A stretch of 64,000 nt of DNA, from the NCBI RefSeq assembly GCF_000243415.2, contig NZ_KI912270.1, positions 6,839,837 through 6,903,836 of the forward strand, written 5' to 3'. Both the position numbers and the translations under genes were made by a program. The notes under the pieces were generated by a model. That model worked only from the letters and a program-made list of their open reading frames with translations. It ran no database searches and was not told where the DNA came from. Positions 52,499 through 60,757 of the stretch are shown one piece after another. Each line of letters begins with the position of its first letter. The stretch's first letter is position 1. This DNA comes from Mycolicibacterium tusciae JS617. Lineage in GTDB: Bacteria > Actinomycetota > Actinomycetes > Mycobacteriales > Mycobacteriaceae.

Positions 52499-53674
52499 TC
52501 AGCGCCGCGGCAGACCGAGCACCTGCTGCGCGATGATGTTGCGCTGGATCTCGGACGTGCCGCCCGCGATGGTGCCGCCGAAGCTGCGCGCGTAGCGCTC
52601 GAACCAGCTGACGAAGTAGTGGTCGAGGTTCATGTGTTCGTAAGGACCCGTGGTCGACGGGTGGGTGAGACCTTCGGCTCCCGCCGCGGTCAACGCGTTC
52701 TCGAATGCCTGACGTTCGGCCTCGGAACCGAAAAGCTTGAGCACTGAGACCGACGCGGTGTCCATCTCGCCGCGCGCGGCGCGGGCCAACGCCGCCGAAC
52801 CCATGGCACGCAGCGCCTGATAGTCCATGATCGTCGTCGCGTACTGGTCGCGCTCCAGCTCGGTGCGGGGCCGGAAATCGGCGATCATGTTGTCGATCCG
52901 GTCGGCGAAGCCCAGCCACATCATGGTGCGTTCGTGGCCGAGGGAGCCGTTGGCGACGGCCCAGCCACCGTTCAGCGGGCCGACGAGGTTTTCGGCCGGC
53001 ACCTTTGCATCGGTGAAGAACACCTCGTTGAAGTCAAGGTTGTCCTCACCGGTCATGTCGGCGAAGGGCCGGCACACCACGCCGGGAGTGTCGGTCGGGA
53101 TGATCAGCACGCTGATGCCCTTGTGTTTGGGGGCGTCGGGATCAGTGCGCACGAACGTCAACAGGAAGTCGGCGTCGTGTGCGCCGGACGTCCAGACCTT
53201 CTGACCGTTGACCACGAAGTGGTCGCCCTCGGCGACTGCCCGGGTGCGCAGCGATGCCAGGTCGGACCCCGCGCTCGGCTCGCTCATCCCGAGGGAGGCC
53301 GTCATCTCGCCGCGCAACACCGGTACCGCCCAACGGTGCTTCTGCTCATCGGAACCGAAGGAGATCAACGACGCCGCAACGATGTTCACGCCCTGCGGGT
53401 TGAAGCTGTGGTAGATCCGCCGGCGGCACAATTCGTCGAGGTGCACGAACTGTTGCAACACTGTTGCGTTGCGGCCACCGAACTCCGGCGGCTGGGAGGG
53501 CAGCAACCAGCCGTTGTCGAACAACAGCCGCTGCCAGTCACGCGCCCATTGGGGCATGTGTGACACCGACTTCGGTCGCTCCTGGGTCTCACTCTCTGAG
53601 GGCAGGTGCTCGTCGAGGAACGCCGCGAACTCGGCGCGGAACTCCTCGACATCGGAATCGAAGGTCAATTGCAC
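52499..53674 (-). CDS. Acyl-CoA dehydrogenase, large subunit of a probable heteromer
   Basis: 391 residues. ASLGMSEPSAGSDLASLRTRA, VVNGQKVWTSGAHDADFLL, and the C-terminal GGTIAGGTSEIQRNIIAQQVLGLPRR, the classical acyl-CoA dehydrogenase tail. It overlaps by one base with a shorter FadE gene (330 residues). Adjacent long/short FadE pairs in mycobacterial steroid operons form alpha2beta2 enzymes acting on bulky side-chain CoA thioesters; this pair fits that pattern by size and arrangement. Confidence 0.92.
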   Translation of the reverse strand: MQLTFDSDVEEFRAEFAAFLDEHLPSESETQERPKSVSHMPQWARDWQRLLFDNGWLLPSQPPEFGGRNATVLQQFVHLDELCRRRIYHSFNPQGVNIVAASLISFGSDEQKHRWAVPVLRGEMTASLGMSEPSAGSDLASLRTRAVAEGDHFVVNGQKVWTSGAHDADFLLTFVRTDPDAPKHKGISVLIIPTDTPGVVCRPFADMTGEDNLDFNEVFFTDAKVPAENLVGPLNGGWAVANGSLGHERTMMWLGFADRIDNMIADFRPRTELERDQYATTIMDYQALRAMGSAALARAARGEMDTASVSVLKLFGSEAERQAFENALTAAGAEGLTHPSTTGPYEHMNLDHYFVSWFERYARSFGGTIAGGTSEIQRNIIAQQVLGLPRR

Positions 53675-54666
53675 TAGAAGCTCCTGTATTCCGCGGCGAT
53701 CACGGCGCGATGCTCGGCAGCCCCACCCAGCAGAAGTTCACCGGCCTTGGCTCGCTTCAGCGCGAATTGCAGATCGTTCTCCCACGTAAATCCCATGGCG
53801 CCGAACAGCTGCAATCCATGGCGAAACACCAATGCCTGCGCCTCTCCCGCGGATGCCTTGGCCATTGCCGCGGCAAGGCGGCGGCGAGGGTCGTCGGCTG
53901 CGATGGTCAAGGCGGCGAAGTAGGACAGCGCGCGGGCACGCTCGGTCGCGACGTGCATGTCGACAGCCTTATGCTGCACGGCCTGAAAGGTTCCGATCGC
54001 CACACCGAACTGCTGACGCTGCTTCACGTGCTCGAGCACCAGATCGAGGATGCGTTGGCAGGCGCCGACCGTCGTGATGGCCATGCCGGTGAGAGCCACG
54101 TGCCGGGCCTTTTCGACGTCGACCCGGACGCGGTCGGTGTCGGGTACGTGTGTACCGGCGAAGGTGACCTCCGCGACGTGCAGGACCGGATCGAAGACGT
54201 CGCTGCGCCGGGTGGCGGCCTCACCGGCGTCGACGAGGAAGACCCCGGCCTCAGTGACCACCGCGAGCCTCTCCGCGCGGTCACCGTCGAGTACGTGATG
54301 CGCCGTGCCGTTCAGGACCCAGCCCTGGGCGTCGCGATGCGCGGTCACCCCGCTGTACACAGCGGTGCCGGCCAGCTGCGGATCGAACCGGTCACCAGCG
54401 AGGGGCGCGAACTGAGTCAATGTCGCCAGAAACGGGGTCGGATCGGTGGCGCGGCCCAATTCCTCGGCCACGATCGCGAGTTCGACCGCGTTCTCCGGAT
54501 CGTTGAGCTCCGTCCAGCCCGCGTCGACGTAGGTCTTCCACAGCGGCATGGGGTCTTCGCCGTTCTCGGCGATTCCGCGAATGAGCGACGCCGGGCAAGC
54601 CTTGGTGACCGCGTCCCGCACGGTCTCCTGCCACAGCCGCTGATCGGCGTCGAATTCCAGTAACAC
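53674..54666 (-). CDS. Acyl-CoA dehydrogenase, small subunit of a probable heteromer
   Basis: 330 residues from GTG 54666, which has GGGAGG about 9 nt upstream. The frame opens at 54714, but that start would place the palindromic operator 54701-54721 across the start codon; 54666 is better. The protein has the N-terminal helical domain (QRLWQETVRDAVTKACPASLIRGI), a beta-domain and FGVAIGTFQAVQHKAVDMHVATERARAL near the end of the C-terminal domain. It lacks the EIQRxxIA tail. First gene of the nine-gene operon. Confidence 0.88.
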   Translation of the reverse strand: MLLEFDADQRLWQETVRDAVTKACPASLIRGIAENGEDPMPLWKTYVDAGWTELNDPENAVELAIVAEELGRATDPTPFLATLTQFAPLAGDRFDPQLAGTAVYSGVTAHRDAQGWVLNGTAHHVLDGDRAERLAVVTEAGVFLVDAGEAATRRSDVFDPVLHVAEVTFAGTHVPDTDRVRVDVEKARHVALTGMAITTVGACQRILDLVLEHVKQRQQFGVAIGTFQAVQHKAVDMHVATERARALSYFAALTIAADDPRRRLAAAMAKASAGEAQALVFRHGLQLFGAMGFTWENDLQFALKRAKAGELLLGGAAEHRAVIAAEYRSF

Positions 54667-54700
54667 GTGTGGCCTCCCGAAGACCTCGTCATGGGTTGGC

Positions 54701-54721
54701 AACGAGAATAGCATTCTCGTT
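54701..54721. promoter_or_regulatory. Operator candidate upstream of the nine-gene operon (site 7, perfect)
   Basis: Perfect palindrome with 9-bp arms around an AGC spacer; the core is GAGAAT-AGC-ATTCTC at 54704-54718, extended by AAC and GTT. The best match of the family in the window. It lies 35 bp upstream of the start at 54666. Confidence 0.75.
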
Positions 54722-54827
54722 AGATGCTGTAACCGTTCTCTTGATTCGACTACCTCGTTTCACGAACCGAGCGCCGAGCGACTGACCAGCGCACACCCTG
54801 ACCTGCGAAGAAGTAAGCGTTCCGCTG

Positions 54828-54842
54828 GAGAACAAGATTCTT
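54828..54842. promoter_or_regulatory. Operator candidate upstream of amidohydrolase operon (site 8)
   Basis: GAGAAC-AAG-ATTCTT, two mismatches from the consensus palindrome, in the divergent 279-bp region. It is about 103 bp upstream of the GTG start at 54946. Together with site 7 it would let one regulator control both divergent operons. Confidence 0.5.
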
Positions 54843-54945
54843 GCCTTTGAAGAACAAGGCTTTACTATGGCTGTATGTCCGGTGCCGGCGCATGTCATAG
54901 CCCTTCGTGCGTTCCGGCCACCCGGATGGACATCGGAGGCCCTGA

Positions 54946-56040
54946 GTGAACACACTTCCCGAGGAGAGCCAGCTCGGTAAGACCCCTGTGATCGACGCCA
55001 GCGTGCACATCTTCAGCAAGTCGAACAAGGATCTGCGCGGCTTTATGCGCGAGCCGTTCAAGAGCCGCGGATTTCCGGACTACGAGATGGACTGGTACGG
55101 CGCCCCCGGCGGCGAGTACGCGCCCAACACCGAACGCGAACGCAGCTATCCCGGATCGGACCCCGAGTTCGTCGGCCGGCAGCTCTTCGAAGAACGCGGC
55201 GTCGACATCGCGATCCTGCACCCGATGACGCGGGGCAACATGCCCGACCGTCACCTCGGCACCGCGATCGCCGCCGCGCACAACGAGCTCATGGTGTCGC
55301 GCTGGCTCGAGGACAACTCCTACGCCGACCGGTTCCGCGGCACCATCCGGGTCAATCCCGACGACATCACCGGGGCGCTGCGCGAAATCGCCAAGTACGC
55401 CGACCACCCGCGCGTAGTCCAGATCGGGGTGCCGCTGCAGTCGCGGGAGCTCTACGGCAAGCCCCAGTTCTGGCCGTTGTGGGAGGCCGCCGCCGAGGCG
55501 AATCTTCCGGTCGCGGTGCACATCGAGGTCGGTGCCGGCGTCTCGTTCGCGCCGACGCCGAACGGTGTGCCGCGGACCTACGAGCACTACGTCAGCTTCA
55601 TGGCGCTGAACTTTCTGTATCACCTCATGAACCTGATCGTCGAAGGGGTGTTCGAGAAACTGCCCACGCTGAAGTTCGTCTGGGCCGACGGAGCCGGCGA
55701 CATGCTGACGCCGTTCATGTGGCGGATGGACTGCTTCGGTCGCCCCCACCTCGAGCAGACTCCGTGGGCGCCCAAGATGCCCAGTGACTACCTACCGGGT
55801 CACACCTACTTCATTCAGGGCGTGATGGACGGCCCCGGCGACGTCGAATTCGCGGGCGAATGGCTCGACTTCACGGGCAAGGACGACATGGTGATGTACG
55901 GGTCAAGTTATCCGCACTGGCAGCTCAACGAGCTGAAGGTGCCCTCCTCGTACTCGCCGGAACAACGCGACAAGCTCTGCTGGCGCAACGCCGCGGAGCT
56001 GTACGGCATAGACGTCGGGGCCGGCGTCAGCGCACAGTAA
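54946..56040 (+). CDS. Amidohydrolase_2 family protein with altered metal ligands
   Basis: 364 residues from GTG 54946 with GGAGG upstream. TIM-barrel of the ACMSD-like family: N-terminal TPVIDASVHIFSKSNKDLRG (single His), mid-barrel LPVAVHIEVGAG, and FVWADGAGDMLTPFMWRMD. The C-terminal GSDxPH is GSSYPHW, with Ser in place of the catalytic Asp. This suggests changed or lost metal chemistry. It precedes a second amidohydrolase by 29 bp, and the two may form a heteromer. Confidence 0.85.
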   Translation: MNTLPEESQLGKTPVIDASVHIFSKSNKDLRGFMREPFKSRGFPDYEMDWYGAPGGEYAPNTERERSYPGSDPEFVGRQLFEERGVDIAILHPMTRGNMPDRHLGTAIAAAHNELMVSRWLEDNSYADRFRGTIRVNPDDITGALREIAKYADHPRVVQIGVPLQSRELYGKPQFWPLWEAAAEANLPVAVHIEVGAGVSFAPTPNGVPRTYEHYVSFMALNFLYHLMNLIVEGVFEKLPTLKFVWADGAGDMLTPFMWRMDCFGRPHLEQTPWAPKMPSDYLPGHTYFIQGVMDGPGDVEFAGEWLDFTGKDDMVMYGSSYPHWQLNELKVPSSYSPEQRDKLCWRNAAELYGIDVGAGVSAQ

Positions 56041-56069
56041 GAGAAGACTTCGCACTATAGGAGGCCACC

Positions 56070-57212
56070 ATGACCGTCACAGTGTCAGAGCGAAAGCCCG
56101 CCGCGGAGCGCATTGCCGTCCGCTGCGTCGACTCCGATATGCATCCGACGCCCAGGGCCGGCGAACTGACGCCGTACATCCCCGAGCCGTGGCGCAGCAA
56201 GTATTTCCTGACGCGCCGGGTCGGCGATCAGATCTATTACGACGCACCGGACTACGCGCACGCGTACGCGATGCGGCTGGACACGTTCCCTTCGGATGGC
56301 AATTTCGCGGGCAGCGACCCCGACCTGGCCTTCAAGCAGCTGATCATGGAGGCCGGCGCCGATATCGCCATCCTCGAGCCGGCCGCCTATCCGGCGCGCT
56401 TTCCCGAGGTCAACCACGCGATGAACTGTGCGCTGAACGACTGGCAGGCCAATCACTGGCTGGACAGCCACAACAACTGGCATGAGCGCTGGCGCGGTTC
56501 CGTCTGCGTCGCGATCGAGGCCCCAGAGGACGCCGCCCGCGAGATCGACAAGTGGGCCGGACATCCCTATATGGGGCAAGTCCTGATCAAGGCCGAGCCG
56601 CGGCCGCCGTGGGGCGACCCCAAGTACGACCCGATCTGGGAGGCCGCCACCAGGAATGACATCACCGTAAGCTGCCACCTTTCGCGTAGCCACCACGAGG
56701 AACTGCCGATCCCGCCGGTCGGGTTCCCCAGTTACAACCACGATTTCATGGTCACGTACTCGCTGCTGGCCGCGAATCAGGTCATGAGCATGATCTTCGA
56801 CGGCCTCTTCGACCGGTTCCCGACACTGCGAATCGTGTTGGTGGAGCATGCATTCACGTGGATCTTGCCGCTGATGTGGCGGATGGACGCCATCTACGAA
56901 GCCCGCAAGTCGTGGATGGACATCAAGCGCAAGCCATCGGAATACGTCAAGGACCACATCAAGTTCACCACCCAACCGCTGGACTACCCGGAGGACAAGA
57001 CGGAGTTGAGCCGCGCGTTCGAGTGGATGGAGTGCGAAAAGATCCTGCTGTTCAGCAGCGACTACCCCCACTGGACGTTCGACGACCCGCGCTGGCTGGT
57101 CAAGCACCTGCCCGAGCACGCCCGCGAGGCGGTGATGTTCCGCAACGGCATCGCGACGTATCACCTGCCAGAGACTGTTCCGGCCCTCGAGGGCCAGGTA
57201 CGGGTGTTCTGA
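56070..57212 (+). CDS. Amidohydrolase_2 family metal-dependent hydrolase
   Basis: 380 residues, ATG with GGAGG 5 nt upstream. CVDSDMHPTPRAGELTPYIP at the N-terminus, DITVSCHLSRSHHEELP mid-barrel, RIVLVEHAFTWILPLMWRMD (Glu-His), and the C-terminal ILLFSSDYPHWTFDDPRWL that keeps the catalytic Asp. It appears to be the active partner of the preceding amidohydrolase. Family members cleave or decarboxylate ring-derived carbonyl acids, so a hydrolytic ring cleavage is plausible. The Rieske gene follows almost directly. Confidence 0.87.
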   Translation: MTVTVSERKPAAERIAVRCVDSDMHPTPRAGELTPYIPEPWRSKYFLTRRVGDQIYYDAPDYAHAYAMRLDTFPSDGNFAGSDPDLAFKQLIMEAGADIAILEPAAYPARFPEVNHAMNCALNDWQANHWLDSHNNWHERWRGSVCVAIEAPEDAAREIDKWAGHPYMGQVLIKAEPRPPWGDPKYDPIWEAATRNDITVSCHLSRSHHEELPIPPVGFPSYNHDFMVTYSLLAANQVMSMIFDGLFDRFPTLRIVLVEHAFTWILPLMWRMDAIYEARKSWMDIKRKPSEYVKDHIKFTTQPLDYPEDKTELSRAFEWMECEKILLFSSDYPHWTFDDPRWLVKHLPEHAREAVMFRNGIATYHLPETVPALEGQVRVF

Positions 57213-57213
57213 G

Positions 57214-57621
57214 TTGAGTGAAGAACAGAAGACGCCCCCGGCTGGCCCAAAAAGATTGGCGCAGGGGCGCGAACACGTCGTCGCCACAGTCGACGAGATT
57301 CCGCCGGGCAAGCACAAACTCGTCCCGATCGGCCGGCACGGGGTCGGCGTCTACAACGTCAACGGAACGTTCTACGCGATAGCGAACTACTGCCCGCACG
57401 AGGGTGGTCCGCTGTGTTCGGGGCGTCCGCGCGGCCGCACCGTCGTCGACAACGACGTTCCGGGTGACGCGGTTATGGTGCGCGACCTCGAGTACATCTA
57501 CTGCCCGTGGCACCAATGGGGTTTCGAATTGGCGACCGGCACCACGGCGGTCAAGCCCGAGTGGAGTATCCGGACCTATCCCGTCCGGGTCGTCGGCAAC
57601 GATGTGATGGTGCAGGCATGA
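57214..57621 (+). CDS. Rieske [2Fe-2S] protein
   Basis: 135 residues from TTG 57214. A stand-alone Rieske domain: NYCPHEGGPLCSG (Cys, His ligands) and YIYCPWHQWGFELATG (Cys, His ligands), then a short beta tail. Size fits a small ferredoxin-type Rieske component, not an oxygenase alpha subunit. No oxygenase catalytic subunit is present in this operon, so it may serve an oxygenase elsewhere or play an electron-transfer role with the amidohydrolase and hydrolase. It overlaps the hydrolase start as ATGA. Confidence 0.9.
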   Translation: MSEEQKTPPAGPKRLAQGREHVVATVDEIPPGKHKLVPIGRHGVGVYNVNGTFYAIANYCPHEGGPLCSGRPRGRTVVDNDVPGDAVMVRDLEYIYCPWHQWGFELATGTTAVKPEWSIRTYPVRVVGNDVMVQA

Positions 57622-58526
57622 CCTCTAAAGAATCGTCGGGCCTCAAGCTCACGCAAGGCGAGAAGACCTTCGAGTACAACGGCGGCCGCGTCGTCTATGA
57701 AACCCTGGGCACCGAGGGCGAATTCATCGCCCTGACGCCTGGGGGCCGCTTCAGTAAAGACATTCCGGGCCTACGGCCGCTGGCGCAGGCGTTGGCCGAG
57801 GGCGGCTACCGCGTCCTGCTCTGGGACCGACCGAACTGCGGCAAGTCGGACGTGCAGTTCTATGGCAAGAGCGAATCCCATATGCGCGCCGAGACTCTGC
57901 ACGCCTTGATCACCGGACTAGACATCGGGCCGTGCATCATCGCCGGCGGTTCGGGCGGCGCGCGCGATTCGATGTTGACCACGATGTTGTACCCCGAAAT
58001 CGTGCGAAAACTGGTGGTGTGGAACATCGTCGGCGGCGTCTACGGCTCATTCGTGCTCGGCGGGCACTACGTGGTGCCGAGCATACTGGCCGCCAGAGGC
58101 GCGGGGATCGACGGCCTCGTGCATGTCGGCGAGTGGAAGGAACGCATCGCCGAGAACCCGGACAACGAGGCGCGCTTCCGTGCGCTGGATGTCGACGAGT
58201 TCCTCAAGGTGATGTTGCGCTGGCTCAATGCGTTCGTACCGAAGCCGGGCCAGACCATCCCCGGCGTCGAGGACGAGATGTTCGACAACATCACGGTTCC
58301 AACGTTGATCATCCGTGGTGGCGAGAACGACTGGGACCATCCCAAGCGCACCTCGCTGGAGGTGAGCTGCCTTATCAAAGGCTCCAAGCTGATCGACCCG
58401 CCATGGCCGGAAGACGCCTGGGAACGCGCGGGTGAGAGGTTCGCCGCCAGCGGCGGAAAGAATTTCTGCCTGTTCGATACGTGGGTGCAGGCCGCGCCCG
58501 CGATCCTGAAGTTCCTGGACGGCTGA
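57618..58526 (+). CDS. Alpha/beta hydrolase
   Basis: 302 residues from ATG 57618. LWDRPNCGKSD after strand 4, the nucleophile elbow IIAGGSGGARDSML (GxSxG), Asp in TLIIRGGENDWDHP. The C-terminal catalytic His is not obvious (GGKNFCLFDTW), so the triad may be altered. Such hydrolases cleave C-C bonds of meta-cleavage products or thioesters. Last gene of the amidohydrolase-Rieske operon. Confidence 0.87.
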   Translation: MTSKESSGLKLTQGEKTFEYNGGRVVYETLGTEGEFIALTPGGRFSKDIPGLRPLAQALAEGGYRVLLWDRPNCGKSDVQFYGKSESHMRAETLHALITGLDIGPCIIAGGSGGARDSMLTTMLYPEIVRKLVVWNIVGGVYGSFVLGGHYVVPSILAARGAGIDGLVHVGEWKERIAENPDNEARFRALDVDEFLKVMLRWLNAFVPKPGQTIPGVEDEMFDNITVPTLIIRGGENDWDHPKRTSLEVSCLIKGSKLIDPPWPEDAWERAGERFAASGGKNFCLFDTWVQAAPAILKFLDG

Positions 58527-58647
58527 TGGGCGGACGAGGGACACCCACCGTCGCGTGGGCCCCCGCGCAAGCTGGGGATGTGCGGATTGATACGCCCTCG
58601 CCGGCGGGTCGCGTAGGAAACCGCACAATCGCGCCGAAGTCGGCCTC
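58527..58647. other. Convergent intergenic region
   Basis: 121 bp between the hydrolase and the oppositely oriented hypothetical gene. GC-rich, with GTGGGCCCCCGCGCAAGC as the only notable run; no clear terminator with T-tract. Confidence 0.3.
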
Positions 58648-59121
58648 TCACACTGTGCGGATATGCACTTCGCAGTTGAGCGACGCTTCGAGCGCAGTGT
58701 GCACACGGCTCTCCGGAACACGTTCGAGGTCGGACTTACGCAACGTCACGTTGACCACATCCCAGCCGTCCTCGCCCGGGACGCGTTCGACATCACCAAT
58801 GAGCCCAAATCCGGACAGCACGCCGTGCGCGTCGTCGTCGGTGCCCCGACTAATGAAGGTCAGCACGCCGGGTACCGGTGTCGTGCCGAACGCGTTGGCG
58901 CACAGGCTCGCCGCCATCCCCTCGAGTTCAGCGGCGTCGTCACCCGCGATCAACAACTCCACCTCGCGTCGCTGTGGCGGCAAGCCGGCGAGATTGTTTT
59001 CCACGACCGCGACGCCGGCCGCGTCAGCCGACTCACGAAGGCGTGCCATGCCAGCGGTTAACTGTGCAGGCGTGAGTTCGCCGGCCAGGTCTACCCCGAC
59101 GCGAACCACAGCAGTCCTCAT
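58648..59121 (-). CDS. Conserved hypothetical protein
   Basis: 157 residues from ATG 59121; the open frame to 59226 overlaps the NuoF-like gene and is not used. Sequence is a compact alpha/beta protein (VVRVGVDLAGELTPAQLTAGMARL, then VAVVENNLAGLPPQRREVELL, FISRGTDDDAHGVLSGFG), with no recognised family or catalytic motif. It is divergent from the NuoF-like gene by 30 bp, so they share promoter space. Function unknown. Confidence 0.7.
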   Translation of the reverse strand: MRTAVVRVGVDLAGELTPAQLTAGMARLRESADAAGVAVVENNLAGLPPQRREVELLIAGDDAAELEGMAASLCANAFGTTPVPGVLTFISRGTDDDAHGVLSGFGLIGDVERVPGEDGWDVVNVTLRKSDLERVPESRVHTALEASLNCEVHIRTV

Positions 59122-59151
59122 GGCCGTCAGCCTATCCAGCGGGGAGGCCCC

Positions 59152-60453
59152 ATGACCCCCACCGCAACCGATCTCACGGTCGCCGCGTGGCCCGAGTGCG
59201 CGCCGCGACTCCTTCGGCCCGCCCACGCGAAAGCCGAGGAGCTCGCCGACTATGTGCAGGCCGGTGGCTATGTGCCACTTGCTGACCCCGGCGCACTGCT
59301 CGAGCAGGTCGACCTTTCCGGACTACTCGGGCGCGGCGGCGCGGCCTTCCCGCTGGGGACCAAGCTGCGCACCGTGCACGACGCAGCAAGACGCGGCATG
59401 CAGACGGTCATCGTCGCGAACGGCGAAGAGGGTGAACCAGCCTCGGTCAAAGACCGATGGCTGCTGCGCAACCGGCCACACCTGGTGCTGGACGGCCTGC
59501 GCTTGGCCGCCGCGATCGTCAACGCGAGCCGTGCGTATGTGTATGTGTCCGATCAACAGTCGGCGATCGCCGTGAACAGTGCACTGTCGGAACTGGACTC
59601 GCAGGTGTTCGGAGCGACGGACATCACCGTGCTGACCGTCGAATCTGGGTACGTCGCGGGTGAGGAAACCGCAGCGGTGCGGCGCATCAACGGCGGACCC
59701 GCCAAGCCGACCGACAAACCACCCCGGCCTTTCGAGGAGGGGGTGTCGGGACTGCCGACGACGATCAGCAATGTCGAGACGCTGGCCAATCTGCCCCACA
59801 TCCACCGGCACGGCTCGCAGAGTTACCGCGCTCTCGGCACGCCGATGTCGCCGGGAACGTTCCTGGCGACGATCACGGGCGGCGGCAGGCCCGCGGCCCT
59901 TTACGAGATTCCCCATGGCGCCGCTTTTTCCGACCTGCTGACTTTGCACGGGGTGACGGTGGACTCGGTACGCGGAGTCTTGATGGGCGGCTACTTCGCC
60001 GGTCTGGTGAACACAGACATTCTCGACGCGACTCTCGACCACGAGACAATCCGTCGACTCGGCAGCGGCCTCGGCTGCGGTGCGATTTCGATCCTCACCG
60101 ACGACTGCCCGGTCGCTGTCGCGGCATCGGTGATGTCCTACTTCGACCGAGAGAACGCCGGCCAGTGCGGTTCATGTTTCAACGGCACGGCGGCCATGGC
60201 CGCCGTCGTCTCCGCGCTGCGTGACGGCGCGGCCGCCCAAGAGGATGTGACACGTCTGGAACGCTGGTCGGTGGTGCTGCGTGGCCGCGGCGCCTGTGGC
60301 ACCCTCGACGGCGCCACAAACGTCGCCGCGAGCCTGCTGCGCCAGTTTCCGCAGCTGATCACCAGCCACCTCGCCAACGAGTGTCCGTCCTGCCGAACCG
60401 GTGCGTTCAACGCGGTGCGGCCTTACGAAGTGGAGGCGGCGAACAATGAGTGA
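59152..60453 (+). CDS. NuoF-like NADH dehydrogenase flavoprotein, stand-alone
   Basis: 433 residues, ATG with GGGGAGG upstream. FMN/NADH site GRGGAAFPLGTKLRTV and VANGEEGEPASVKDRWLL, then ESGYVAGEETAAVRRI. The [4Fe-4S] region reads AGQCGSCFNGTAAM (Cys339, Cys342) and GRGACGTLDG (Cys382); the third Cys expected near 345 is Gly, while extra Cys411 and Cys414 occur at the C-terminus (NECPSCRTG). It overlaps a ferredoxin gene by 8 bp. I infer NADH:ferredoxin oxidoreductase activity that feeds an oxygenase or reductase, independent of complex I. Confidence 0.88.
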   Translation: MTPTATDLTVAAWPECAPRLLRPAHAKAEELADYVQAGGYVPLADPGALLEQVDLSGLLGRGGAAFPLGTKLRTVHDAARRGMQTVIVANGEEGEPASVKDRWLLRNRPHLVLDGLRLAAAIVNASRAYVYVSDQQSAIAVNSALSELDSQVFGATDITVLTVESGYVAGEETAAVRRINGGPAKPTDKPPRPFEEGVSGLPTTISNVETLANLPHIHRHGSQSYRALGTPMSPGTFLATITGGGRPAALYEIPHGAAFSDLLTLHGVTVDSVRGVLMGGYFAGLVNTDILDATLDHETIRRLGSGLGCGAISILTDDCPVAVAASVMSYFDRENAGQCGSCFNGTAAMAAVVSALRDGAAAQEDVTRLERWSVVLRGRGACGTLDGATNVAASLLRQFPQLITSHLANECPSCRTGAFNAVRPYEVEAANNE

Positions 60454-60757
60454 CGGCTTGAGGATTCGTCTCGATCGGACACTGTGTGACGGTTTCGGCA
60501 TCTGTGCCAAGCACGCTCCGGGGTACTTCTCGCTCGACGACTGGGGTTACGCGTCGCTGATCGGCGACGGTACCGTGCCCGAGAAGGATCGCGACGCGGT
60601 GATGCGGGCTCTGTTCGATTGCCCGGTGCACGCCATCATCTACATGGGTGAGCATCGGCCGTCAGCTGACGGTGCCACGCACCCTGACGTTCACGAATCG
60701 CCGGAGCCGGATCCGAAAACCAATGGCAACGAAGCGATCTCGGAGTTCGTCCGTTGA
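60446..60757 (+). CDS. Ferredoxin, P450 type with CxxFxxC
   Basis: 103 residues from ATG 60446. Cys14, Cys20 and Cys59-Pro60, with Phe17 in the variable CxxXxxC position, so a [3Fe-4S] cluster is expected. Compared with the 64-residue ferredoxin at 36190 it has a 35-residue acidic C-terminal extension (HPDVHESPEPDPKTNGNE). It is coupled by overlap to the NuoF-like gene before it and to the DUF35-thiolase after it (TTGA). Confidence 0.88.
   Translation: MSDGLRIRLDRTLCDGFGICAKHAPGYFSLDDWGYASLIGDGTVPEKDRDAVMRALFDCPVHAIIYMGEHRPSADGATHPDVHESPEPDPKTNGNEAISEFVR

Noticed and set aside
52494-52919. Extension of the enoyl-CoA hydratase frame
   Set aside because: It lies inside the acyl-CoA dehydrogenase gene in another frame; a GTG at 52493 fits the family start.
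54667-54714. Longer start of the small FadE gene at 54714
   Set aside because: It would put the perfect palindrome over the start codon and lacks a ribosome site, while GTG 54666 has GGGAGG at good spacing.
9776-54842. Interpretation of the palindromes as KstR or IdeR/Fur boxes
   Set aside because: KstR sites centre on AACnnGTT with an even spacing and Fur-type boxes are longer AT-rich repeats; the gene content is catabolic and not iron-related.
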